From Kouleothrix aurantiaca (GTDB taxonomy: Bacteria; Chloroflexota; Chloroflexia; Chloroflexales; Roseiflexaceae), in NCBI GenBank assembly GCA_001399705.1, contig LJCR01000019.1, positions 1 through 14,948 of the forward strand: DNA of 14,948 nucleotides, given 5' to 3'. The position numbers were made by a program, and so were the translations under genes. Below are positions 6,923 through 13,726 of this stretch, piece after piece. The notes beneath the pieces were generated by a model. That model had not been told where the DNA came from, searched no databases, and was given only the letters and a program-made list of their open reading frames with translations. The number at the start of each line of letters is the position of its first letter. Within the stretch, counting starts at the first letter, position 1.

Positions 6923-8284
6923 TCAACCCAATGGGATGATCTCGCGATACTTGCCGCCGGGGGACTGCTCCGGTGGCTCCTCGGCGCGCTCAAGTATGAC
7001 GTGGCTGAGCTTGTGCTCCATGAGTAGGTGCGTGATCCGGGCATACACTGCCTGCCACACGCGGTCCGGGTCGGCGCCAGCCTCCAGACGCAGCCGCACG
7101 CGCAGGTTCGCTGGGGTGGTCTGCACGGCCTGGAATTGCTCAATTCCTGGGATATGATAGATTGAGGTGCCGAATAGGAGTGGCGGCATACTGATTCGCT
7201 CGCCGCCCTCAGTCGGGAAGGTGAGCATGTCGGCAGCTCGGCCCTGCACGCGGATCGCGGGCAGCGGGTTCCCGCACGGGCAGGGGTCAGGCCGCTGCAA
7301 AACGCTGTCGCCGAGGTCGTAGCGCAGAATCGGCTGCACTCGATTGGCGAGGTTGCTGATGAGGACCGTGTGTGACTGCACACCCGGTGGCACGGCACGG
7401 TAATCGGCGTCCACAGGCTCCAACACGACCCAGTCGGCGTTGACATGCAGCCAGCCGTACTCACAGTTGTAGCTTATGAAAGGGCACTCGGAGGCGGCGT
7501 AGCTGTTGCCCACTTTGGTGTTGAACACCCTGGCGATGCGGTCGTACTCATCTGCCGCCAGCCCTTCGGCGACGAGTAACACCAGCGCCGGGTTGATATG
7601 CAGGCGGCCCGCTTCCTGCTCGCCGGCAAGGAGTTTCGTCACGGTCGCGTAGCTCATCACAATGACCGGCTGAAATATGTTGAGCGCAGCAACAAGTTCG
7701 GACAGGGGCGCATGCACTGAGAGGGCCTGAAATGCCTTGCCGAGCCGCCGCCGGAAGCGGGCGATACCGACACCGGTGGCGAGGGGGGTGCCGGTTGCAA
7801 GTACCGATCCGATGCGCCCGCCGCCGGCGATAATTCTGATGATGTCGCGGGGGCCGAGCCACGCGCTCAGCATGCGTAAGAAGAGCGGCCCGATTACGGA
7901 GAGGCTGCGCTTGTCGGTCAGAAAGATGCCGTGGGTCCCGGTGGTGCCAGAGGTCGTATTCACGAGATACTTGCCCAGGAACTGCTTCCCGAATAGCTCG
8001 GGGTTTTCAACGAACGGGCGCACCTTCTCGATCGTCACCTCGCGGTCGGTGACCCAGTCGTCGAAGCGCCCCATCAGCGCCTTCTTGCTGGTGATCGGCA
8101 GCAGCGTGGGATCCTCGACCCGCTCCGGCAGTTTCTCGTAAAGCTCGCGATAGTAGGGCGAGTTGGCTCGCGCGAAGGCCACCAGCTCGGCGAGCCGGGC
8201 ACGCTGCCGCTGTTCTATCGCGGCGATGCCTTGCTTTCTGGCTCTGCGCACGTCGCGCAGCAGCCACAGGACGCTCTCGCTCAT
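6923..8284 (-). CDS. Phenylacetate-CoA-ligase / F390-synthetase-like adenylating enzyme
   Basis: The 453-residue product has the usual length of PaaK-type enzymes. An N-terminal helical part contains ANSPYYRELY, typical of this family. The nucleotide-binding loop is TTSGTTG (110-116). NSYAASE (260-266), the ribose-binding RYDLGD (321-326) and the CPCG pair (335-338) found in PaaK/F390-synthetase relatives follow, and a C-terminal SPGGKYREII carries the likely catalytic Lys445. Such enzymes activate a carboxylate with ATP to an acyl-adenylate, often followed by transfer to CoA; the substrate cannot be told here. AAGGAGG lies just before ATG 8284. It starts 20 bp after the metal ATPase gene, so it is probably the third gene of the metal-responsive operon, an unexpected partner. 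Confidence 0.88.
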   Translation of the reverse strand: MSESVLWLLRDVRRARKQGIAAIEQRQRARLAELVAFARANSPYYRELYEKLPERVEDPTLLPITSKKALMGRFDDWVTDREVTIEKVRPFVENPELFGKQFLGKYLVNTTSGTTGTHGIFLTDKRSLSVIGPLFLRMLSAWLGPRDIIRIIAGGGRIGSVLATGTPLATGVGIARFRRRLGKAFQALSVHAPLSELVAALNIFQPVIVMSYATVTKLLAGEQEAGRLHINPALVLLVAEGLAADEYDRIARVFNTKVGNSYAASECPFISYNCEYGWLHVNADWVVLEPVDADYRAVPPGVQSHTVLISNLANRVQPILRYDLGDSVLQRPDPCPCGNPLPAIRVQGRAADMLTFPTEGGERISMPPLLFGTSIYHIPGIEQFQAVQTTPANLRVRLRLEAGADPDRVWQAVYARITHLLMEHKLSHVILERAEEPPEQSPGGKYREIIPLG

Positions 8285-8304
8285 GAGCCCTCCTTACCGC
8301 ATCG

Positions 8305-10254
8305 TTAGCTCACTCGCTGCGCCACCCGCAAGCCGTTGGCAATCGCGAGCAACTCGCTGGCCTCGTGGGCGAAGACGGCTGCTGTGATTCCAATCACACC
8401 CAGGATGGCGGTGGGGATGAGCACCGCCAGCACCAGCAGCGAGAACGCGATGTTCTGCACACTGATGCGCTGGCTGCGCTGCGCCAGGCGCAGGGCGTAG
8501 ACCACTTTGGTCGGATCGTCGCCCATCAACGCCACGTCCGCCGCCTCGATCGCGGCATCCGTCCCGGCGGTGCCCATCGCCAGGCCGACCGTGGCTGTCG
8601 CCAGCGCCGGGGCATCATTGATACCGTCGCCGCTCATCGCCACCGGGCCATACTGCTGCTCCAGCGCTCTGACCGCGGCGACCTTGTCGTCCGGCTTGAG
8701 GTCCGCACGGACATCGTCGATCCCCAGTTCTGCCGCAATCGCTTTGGCGGTCCGGGCGTTATCGCCGGTCAACATCGCCACCTTGAGGCCCATCTCGTGC
8801 AGCTCGCGAATGGCCTGGCGCGCCTCGGGACGCGGCTCGTCACGAATGGCGAACAGCCCGTCCACCTGTGTCTCCGTGCCGACGAGCACGACGGTCTTGC
8901 CCTGCTCCTGCAGGCGCTCGATCTCTGCGGCAATCGCAGCCAGCGATACGCCAAGTTGCCCAAAAAGCGCCGGACTACCGATGTACACCGCCTTGCCGCC
9001 GACCACCGCTTTGGCTCCGGCGCCGGTCAACGACTGGAAATCACGAATCTCAACCGGGGCAATGCCTTCCGACTGCGCGCGCTCGACAATCGCTTTCGCC
9101 AGCGGATGCTCGCTGAGACGCTCGATGCTCGCGGCTGTGCGCAGCAGCGCATCGGGCTGGCCAGTGTGAGTGATCACGTCGGTGACCACCGGCTTGCCGC
9201 GCGTGAGCGTGCCGGTCTTGTCGAAGGCCAACACCTTCACTTTGGCCAGGTTTTCGAGGTGGACGCCGCCCTTGATCAGCACGCCAGAGCGCCCGGCCCG
9301 GCCGATCGCCGCGGCAACCGCCACTGGCGTGGACATCACCAGCGCGCAGGGCGCGGCGGCGACCAGGAGTACCACGGCCCGGTAGGCCCAGGTGTCGAAG
9401 ACGCCGCCGAGCAACGGCGGAACGACCAGCAGCAGCAAGGCGACGGCGATGACGGATGGACTGTAGCGGTTGCCGAAGCGGTCGATCCAGCGCTGGGCGC
9501 TCGACTTGACCCCCTGTGCCTCCTCGACCAGGTGGATGATTTTCTGGAGCGAGTTCGAGGCAAAGTTGGTTGTGGCGCGCACCGTCAGCGCGCCAGTGGT
9601 GTTGATTGTGCCGGCAAAGACCTTCGCGCCGACCGCTTTTTCTACTGGGACTGACTCGCCGGTAACCGCGGACTCGTCCAAACTGCTCGCGCCCTCCACG
9701 ATCTCGCCATCGGTCGGCACCCGCTCGCCCGGCCGCACGAGGAACTGATCGCCGACCTGCAACTCCTCGGCCGGGATGCGCTCCTCGCGGCCCTCCCGCA
9801 GCCGAATAGCCGTCTCCGGCGCCAGGTCGAGCAGCGCGCGAATGGCGCTGCGTGTGCGGGCGAAGGTGTACATCTCAATCGCTTCGGCGCCGGCGTAGAG
9901 AAAAACCAGGAACGCGGCCTCGAAGTATTCGCCGAGGATAACCGCGCCGATCGTGGCGAATGCCATCAGCGCCTCGATACCGACTTCGCGCTCTTTGACG
10001 AACTCTTCCACTCCTTCGCGCGCCCAATAGTAGGCGCCGACCAGGATGGCAAGGCCAAATAGGATGTCTGGCACGACATCGGGCACACCAAACCGCGGGA
10101 TCAGCCAGCCAAGGAACAGCAGCGCGCCGGAAACGAGCGCGTTGCGCATCGGCGGGAAAGCATACCATGGACCACTAAACCCTTCGGCCTCGTCCTCGTC
10201 GCGCTCGTTGGCTTCCACTTCCTCAAGCTCGGCGTGAGCAACTTCTTTGGTCAT
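8305..10254 (-). CDS. P1B-type heavy-metal-translocating ATPase (Zn/Cd/Co/Pb group)
   Basis: The 649-residue protein has the P-type ATPase motifs in order: TGES (198-201) in the actuator domain, DKTGT with phosphorylated Asp345, SEHPLA (His383-Pro384) typical of P1B pumps, TGDN (496-499) and GDGIND (542-547). The membrane metal site in helix 6 reads APC (301-303) instead of the usual CPC or SPC. The last helix carries HEAS (His630-Glu631), as in Zn/Cd/Co pumps. There is no N-terminal HMA domain with a CxxC; the first 30 residues are acidic instead (ELEEVEANERDEDEAEG). ATG 10254 was chosen because AAAGAGG precedes it by 7 bases; the longer frame from 10341 overlaps the arsR-type gene. It pumps a divalent metal out of the cytoplasm with ATP, by family. 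Specificity is uncertain. Confidence 0.93.
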   Translation of the reverse strand: MTKEVAHAELEEVEANERDEDEAEGFSGPWYAFPPMRNALVSGALLFLGWLIPRFGVPDVVPDILFGLAILVGAYYWAREGVEEFVKEREVGIEALMAFATIGAVILGEYFEAAFLVFLYAGAEAIEMYTFARTRSAIRALLDLAPETAIRLREGREERIPAEELQVGDQFLVRPGERVPTDGEIVEGASSLDESAVTGESVPVEKAVGAKVFAGTINTTGALTVRATTNFASNSLQKIIHLVEEAQGVKSSAQRWIDRFGNRYSPSVIAVALLLLVVPPLLGGVFDTWAYRAVVLLVAAAPCALVMSTPVAVAAAIGRAGRSGVLIKGGVHLENLAKVKVLAFDKTGTLTRGKPVVTDVITHTGQPDALLRTAASIERLSEHPLAKAIVERAQSEGIAPVEIRDFQSLTGAGAKAVVGGKAVYIGSPALFGQLGVSLAAIAAEIERLQEQGKTVVLVGTETQVDGLFAIRDEPRPEARQAIRELHEMGLKVAMLTGDNARTAKAIAAELGIDDVRADLKPDDKVAAVRALEQQYGPVAMSGDGINDAPALATATVGLAMGTAGTDAAIEAADVALMGDDPTKVVYALRLAQRSQRISVQNIAFSLLVLAVLIPTAILGVIGITAAVFAHEASELLAIANGLRVAQRVS

Positions 10255-10270
10255 GGCGCTGCCTCTTTTG

Positions 10271-10293
10271 ATACTTGAACATACATCGAAATA
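10271..10293 (-). promoter_or_regulatory. Candidate ArsR-type operator before the metal ATPase gene
   Basis: ATACTTGAAC, three variable bases (ATA), then CATCGAAATA. It matches 20 of 20 fixed positions of the site in the arsR-type promoter and lies in the 57-bp gap between the two genes. A -10-like TTATAT (10296-10291) occupies the same offset as in the other copy, but no -35 box is present 17 bp further up. It may be a second repressor site, a roadblock or a decayed promoter. Confidence 0.7.
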
Positions 10294-10312
10294 TAACGAC
10301 AAAAAAAGATCG

Positions 10313-10711
10313 CTATCTGGCCCGCACGTGGGCAACTCCATCTTCGACTAGGCGGCGGATGTGATCATCGCGTAGGCGGTAGAAGGCGAGCCGGCCCTCC
10401 TTGCGATAGCTGACGACTCCCTGATCGCGCAGGCGCTTCAACTGGTGGCTCGCTGCGCTGATCGAGAGGCCGGCGACCGCAGCCACATCGCAGACGCAGA
10501 GTTCCTCGTGAGCCAGCGCGTAAACGATGCCGGCGCGCACAGGGTCGGCCAGAATCTGAAATGTCGCCGCAACGTCCTGCATCACATCATCAGCGGGCAA
10601 AACCTCCCGGGCACGCTGCACCGCCTCAAGATGAATAATCGTCACCTCACAGCTATCAGCGCGGGTGGCGTGCTCTTGGGTTTCGGCCGGTTGACGAGGA
10701 GATGTCATCAT
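10313..10711 (-). CDS. ArsR/SmtB-family metal-sensing repressor
   Basis: The 132-residue protein is a winged helix-turn-helix of the ArsR/SmtB type: FQILADPVRAGIVYAL, then ELCVCDVA (70-77), then the recognition region SISAASHQLKRLRDQG and the wing YRKEGRLAFYRL. Cys72 and Cys74 plus N-terminal Cys21 fit an alpha3N thiolate site, as in CadC. Asp115, His117 and His128 (DDH, then 11 residues to HVR) fit the alpha5 site of zinc sensors, although its fourth ligand is not evident. The known behaviour is repression without metal and release when Cd, Pb, Zn or similar ions bind. It precedes the P1B ATPase gene by 58 bp and probably controls it and itself. ATG 10711 and ATG 10708 are adjacent; AGGA lies upstream. 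Confidence 0.93.
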   Translation of the reverse strand: MMTSPRQPAETQEHATRADSCEVTIIHLEAVQRAREVLPADDVMQDVAATFQILADPVRAGIVYALAHEELCVCDVAAVAGLSISAASHQLKRLRDQGVVSYRKEGRLAFYRLRDDHIRRLVEDGVAHVRAR

Positions 10712-10723
10712 ACACCTGTTCCT

Positions 10724-10746
10724 ATACTTGAACGAGCATCGAAATA
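10724..10746 (-). promoter_or_regulatory. Candidate operator overlapping the arsR-type promoter -10 box
   Basis: ATACTTGAAC, GAG, then CATCGAAATA: the same two 10-base blocks as at 10271-10293, with only the three spacer bases different. It overlaps the first bases of the -10 element, so a bound repressor would block RNA polymerase. The dyad symmetry is weak, but the exact duplication and placement support a regulatory site. Confidence 0.75.
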
Positions 10747-10772
10747 ATAGCAGGCTATGAAGCGCCTGTCAA
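10744..10772 (-). promoter_or_regulatory. Consensus sigma70 promoter of the metal operon
   Basis: Read on the minus strand, TTGACA (10772-10767) and TATTAT (10749-10744) are separated by exactly 17 bp. Both are near perfect, which suits a strong promoter held off by the repressor. It lies 33 bp upstream of the arsR-type start. The stretch from 10773 to 10909 shows no gene. Confidence 0.85.
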
Positions 10773-10909
10773 GCTTCCTATATCAGGGTGCGTGAAGCGC
10801 ATACTTGTACTGAGGCGCAAGCAGCTCTATGATGCTGCTCGACCCCGCCTTGGATGCCTGATTATGCTGCTTGTTGAGTTACCAATGCGTCGGTGACCGC
10901 AAGGAGATG

Positions 10910-10945
10910 TATAGTGGACCCTTTGTCAAGCACACAGGATCAGCC
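10910..10945 (+). repeat. Left terminal inverted repeat of the IS3 element
   Basis: Begins TATAGTGGACCC and contains GCACACA and AGCC. It matches the right end at 11 of the first 12 positions and exactly at GCACACA, in register. Confidence 0.75.
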
Positions 10946-11056
10946 AATTATCCGTGCGTCCGATACAACCTAAACGGCAAAAACGCTTGACAGTTGCCAG
11001 GCTGCCCCATCACTATTCGTATGGGCAACACGGTACGTGCGCAGAAGACAAGACCG

Positions 11057-11201
11057 CTATCCCTTCTCTGTGTAGACCACTGCGGGGGTCTGATAAGCTA
11101 ACGACGAATGCGGACGGCGCTCATTGTAGTGCGTCAGATACTGTCGAAGCCCGATGCGTGCCTCACGCGGTGAGCCATACTCGTTAAGATAGACATGCTC
11201 G
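11057..11201 (-). pseudogene. IS3 transposase orfB, detached C-terminal part
   Basis: On the minus strand this encodes 47 residues, EHVYLNEYGSPREAR, then IGLRQYLTHYNERRPHSSL, then AYQTPAVVYTEKG and a TAG stop (11059-11057). It is the standard C-terminus of IS3 OrfB (YNxxRPHxSLxYxTP). It has no start and overlaps the 3' end of the recombinase gene. It continues in frame from the shared Glu codon at the other junction (13045-13047), so excision of the insert would give an intact 272-residue OrfB. Confidence 0.9.
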
Positions 11202-12794
11202 ATAGTCTAGACGCAAATGACAAAACCGTCGCTGTGGCCCTGCCCGACTCAGCGGCATCACATATCGGATTTCAACCTCGGCATCGCTAACCACAACACA
11301 ATCGATCAATAACTCGACCAGCGCCCGCTGCTGCTCGAAGTTCGCCTGCTCTAAACCCTCGCGCAATTGCTTGCACACCTCTTCGATGCCGTGTGCTAGA
11401 CGTGCCAATTCGCCGTGCTGTGCCGTCATTGCCTCCAATTGTCGAAGTTGCGCCTGTAACGTCTCATTGCGACGAGCTATCTCTGCTCGTTTACGCTCGA
11501 ATTCGGCGAACTCAACGATCTCCGCCAGATAGGCATCTAATAATCGCGTCTGCTGTCTCTCACTACTGGCTAGACCTTGCTCGATGGTTGCCTTTCTGGA
11601 CTGCAGTTCTTGCGGTAGCCACAAACCCTGCTCGGCACGCCTCAGCGCTTGGGTCACGATCGCAGGGTCGGTCAGCACCTCACAGATATCTTTCCACACG
11701 AGTGTGTCGAGCTGCGTTGCCGGAATATAGCGCGCCGTACACGCCCGTCCTTCTGCTACCCGTACTGCCTCGCTACGACCTCGGCAGGCATAATAATGAT
11801 GTCCCTGCGCGGTGGTGCGAGCCGTGGTTGTAAGGTGGCACTGTCCGCAATTGATCAGGCCCCGAAGCAGATAGTCATGCGCCGTATTGTTGCGCTTGGC
11901 TGTCTGTTTGTTGTGGCTGAGTTTTTCCTGGACGTGGTCATAGGTATCCTGACTGACAATTGCTGGCACTGGAATGGCGATCCAGTCGGTGCGAGGCTTG
12001 AGTGTGTAGCTCTGGCCAGAGCCATTTGGCGTGAGCGCCGAGCGACGTTGTCGGGCGGGAACTGTTCGGTAGCGATTGCCATACGCCGTACCTGTGTACA
12101 TCGGATTGGTCAGCACACCGCGAACACTGGCATTTGTCCAGCAGATGTTGCCACGCGGGCTGCTGATCCCCGCCGCTTTGAGTTGCTTAATGACGCCATA
12201 AATACTACTCCCATCCGCCAGATACCAGGCGTAGATTTGCTGAACGATGGCCGCTTCATAGGGGTCAATTTGTACCCCTGCTGGGTCGCGTGGGTGCTCC
12301 GGATTCAATTGATAACCAAATGGGCGACGCGTCCAGGGAAGCAGTTGACCTGAGCGCAATTTGGCGACTTTTCCGCGCCGCATCCGTTCAGTTATCAGCG
12401 TTCGTTCATACTCGGCAACAGCGCCGCGAATTTGCAGCAGCAATTGGTCGTTGGGGTCAGTACTCATCGGGCGTTCAACAAACACAACCGTACAGCCGCG
12501 CTGTTGCAACTCCTCAATCAGCAACACCTGGTGGATATAGCGCCGAGCCAGCCGATCCGGGGCGGTAATGACCACCACATCGAAATCAGCCATACTGGCT
12601 CGGTCGCGCAAATCGTCTAGGCCAGGGCGATTGAGGGTCGCGCCGCTATAGCCATCGTCTCGGAAGATGTGTGCGGCATCAAGACTCCAGCCCTGCTGCT
12701 GCACATGGGTCTGCAGACGCGAGAGTTGCTGGTCGATTGTCTGGGCTTGCGCTTGACGCAGGGTTGATACGCGAGCATAGATGGCTGCTCTCAT
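11184..12794 (-). CDS. Large serine recombinase (resolvase/recombinase/zinc-ribbon)
   Basis: The 536-residue protein begins with a resolvase domain: AAIYARVST with catalytic Ser10, DDGYSG (46-51), ITAPDRLARR (76-85) and AEYERTLITERMRRG (127-141). A recombinase domain follows (about 155-290, containing TNPMYTG). A zinc ribbon uses Cys316, Cys319, Cys337 and Cys352, and a long coiled coil spans about 395-460, as in large serine integrases. The enzyme cuts attP and attB at a central dinucleotide through a phosphoserine bond and joins them. ATG 12794 has AGGAGGAG upstream. The frame crosses the attachment core: the codons after Arg532 (Ala-Cys-Leu-Ser) and the stop TAA come from the IS3 gene, so the C-terminus depends on the insertion site. 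Confidence 0.95.
   Translation of the reverse strand: MRAAIYARVSTLRQAQAQTIDQQLSRLQTHVQQQGWSLDAAHIFRDDGYSGATLNRPGLDDLRDRASMADFDVVVITAPDRLARRYIHQVLLIEELQQRGCTVVFVERPMSTDPNDQLLLQIRGAVAEYERTLITERMRRGKVAKLRSGQLLPWTRRPFGYQLNPEHPRDPAGVQIDPYEAAIVQQIYAWYLADGSSIYGVIKQLKAAGISSPRGNICWTNASVRGVLTNPMYTGTAYGNRYRTVPARQRRSALTPNGSGQSYTLKPRTDWIAIPVPAIVSQDTYDHVQEKLSHNKQTAKRNNTAHDYLLRGLINCGQCHLTTTARTTAQGHHYYACRGRSEAVRVAEGRACTARYIPATQLDTLVWKDICEVLTDPAIVTQALRRAEQGLWLPQELQSRKATIEQGLASSERQQTRLLDAYLAEIVEFAEFERKRAEIARRNETLQAQLRQLEAMTAQHGELARLAHGIEEVCKQLREGLEQANFEQQRALVELLIDCVVVSDAEVEIRYVMPLSRAGPQRRFCHLRLDYRACLS
11198..11222 (+). other. Attachment site, left junction (hybrid att)
   Basis: Core CTCG (11198-11201), then ATA, GTCTA (11205-11209), GACG and the arm CAAATGACA (11214-11222). 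Bases below 11198 are IS3 orfB. It is the mirror image of the right junction. Confidence 0.85.
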
Positions 12795-12912
12795 TGGTCT
12801 CCTCCTGTGGAGCTTGAGCCCATCGCAGGAGATGTTGGTAGGCTTGATCCAGACGACGCGCTCCATCGTGTCGCAGGCTGGTCTGGCGGCGGATCTGCCA
12901 GTTCTGCTTCAT
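12679..12912 (-). CDS. Possible small basic protein upstream of the recombinase
   Basis: From ATG 12912, preceded by GGAGGGGAAC, a 77-residue frame reads MKQNWQIRRQTSLRHDGARR and then LDQAYQHLLRWAQAPQEET. The first 39 residues lie before the recombinase start and look like a compact basic helical protein. The remainder overlaps the recombinase gene in another frame and is Ser/Ala-rich, so its length is doubtful. The recombinase ribosome binding site lies inside this frame, which would allow translational coupling. I do not recognise a family. A directionality factor or regulator is conceivable, but nothing in the sequence proves it. Confidence 0.4.
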   Translation of the reverse strand: MKQNWQIRRQTSLRHDGARRLDQAYQHLLRWAQAPQEETNESSHLCSRINPASSASPDNRPATLASADPCAAAGLES

Positions 12913-13023
12913 GTTCCCCTCCGCGATAAGCATCTGATGGATTCTCAGGAGGGGATTGTCGCACGCGCAGCGCTTGTCGTGACCAACTCAAGGTCAAGCG
13001 CGTAGCCCGCGTAAAACAGAAAA

Positions 13024-13048
13024 TGTCATTTGTAATTAGACCATCTCG
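13024..13048 (+). other. Attachment site, right junction (hybrid att)
   Basis: Arm TGTCATTTG (13024-13032), then TAAT, TAGAC (13037-13041), CAT and core CTCG (13045-13048). Bases above 13048 are IS3 orfB. Joined to the left inner end at the core, it gives a 46-bp dyad with block lengths 9-4-5-3-4-3-5-4-9 and a central TC/GA dinucleotide. Confidence 0.85.
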
Positions 13049-13722
13049 TATTTCACACTGCGCCAGAGCCGCTCGATAAAGATGTTGTCGAGCGCTCGAC
13101 CTTTCCCATCCATACTGATCTGCACGCCCGCCGTCGCAAGCAGCCGGGTGTACTGCGGGCTGGTGAAGTGACTTCCCTGATCGCTGTTCCAGATCTGCGG
13201 TGTCGCTACTGCCAGCGCACGATTGACCGTATCCAGGACGAAGGGTTGCTCCAGTGTGTCATCCAGCGCCCAACTCACGACATAGCGCGCATAGAGATCG
13301 AGCACGGCCACCAGATACATCCAGCCGGCCACCAGACGAATATACGTGATGTCAATCGCCCAAACGTGGTTTGGTCGTGCGGCGACCAGATTGCGCAGTA
13401 GATACGGATACACCTGATGCTCCGGATTGCGCCGGCTGAGGTTCGGGCCAGGGCTAATCCCGGCAATGCCCATCTCACGCATGTGGCGTTGTACGGCTTT
13501 GCGATTGACGACGAGTTGGTGATCACGCTCGAGGATCACGGCGATCCGCCGCGAACCATAGGATGGCTGATCCGTATAGATCGTGTCAATCGCGTGCTTA
13601 ATCGTTACCTCCGCAGTTGTGGGCGCTGTCGGTTGATAGTACACGCTGCGGCGGCTCAGGGTCAAGAGATTCGCCTGTTCGCGCACGGTCAGGTTCAGCG
13701 CCGGTCGGTCGAGGAGCTGCAT
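13036..13722 (-). pseudogene. IS3 transposase orfB, N-terminal and catalytic part
   Basis: This 228-residue frame holds an IS3-type DDE domain: HTH_21-like YGSRRI region (55-60), WAIDITYI with Asp124, WNSDQGSHFTS with Asp181 and LDNIFIERLW with Glu217. The Asp181-Glu217 spacing is 35 residues, the DD(35)E signature. After SVKYE the frame enters the recombinase element, adds Met-Val and stops. The C-terminal part with YNERRPH lies beyond the insert, so this copy should be inactive unless the insert excises. It starts 4 bp after orfA. Its upstream frame is open into the A9 run, as expected for an OrfAB fusion. Confidence 0.92.
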
Positions 13723-13726
13723 CCGC

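Larger units (their letters stand above)
11198..13048 (-). mobile_element. 1,847-bp large-serine-recombinase element inside the IS3 transposase gene
   Basis: Both boundaries carry the 4-bp core CTCG (11198-11201 and 13045-13048). Going inwards from each core, the ends are inverted copies with identical spacing: 3 bases, GTCTA, 4 bases, CAAATGACA. The element carries a recombinase gene, one possible small gene upstream of it and no recognisable cargo. Its insertion split orfB in frame at the Glu codon of the SVKYE segment. The length is the distance between equivalent core positions. The boundaries are strongly supported because the target gene is restored exactly on removal. Confidence 0.9.

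Noticed and set aside
8365..9654. 429-codon open frame on the + strand
   Set aside because: It is entirely antisense to the P1B ATPase gene and has a His/Arg/Gln-rich composition typical of a shadow frame in GC-rich DNA.
10954..11187. 77-codon + strand frame
   Set aside because: It is antisense to the detached C-terminal part of orfB and to the IS left end.
11649..12353. 234-codon + strand frame
   Set aside because: Antisense of the serine recombinase, whose domains and catalytic residues are clear.
13036..13722. Complete 228-residue IS3 transposase
   Set aside because: It lacks the conserved C-terminus, which is found at 11057-11201; the Met-Val-stop ending comes from the inserted element.
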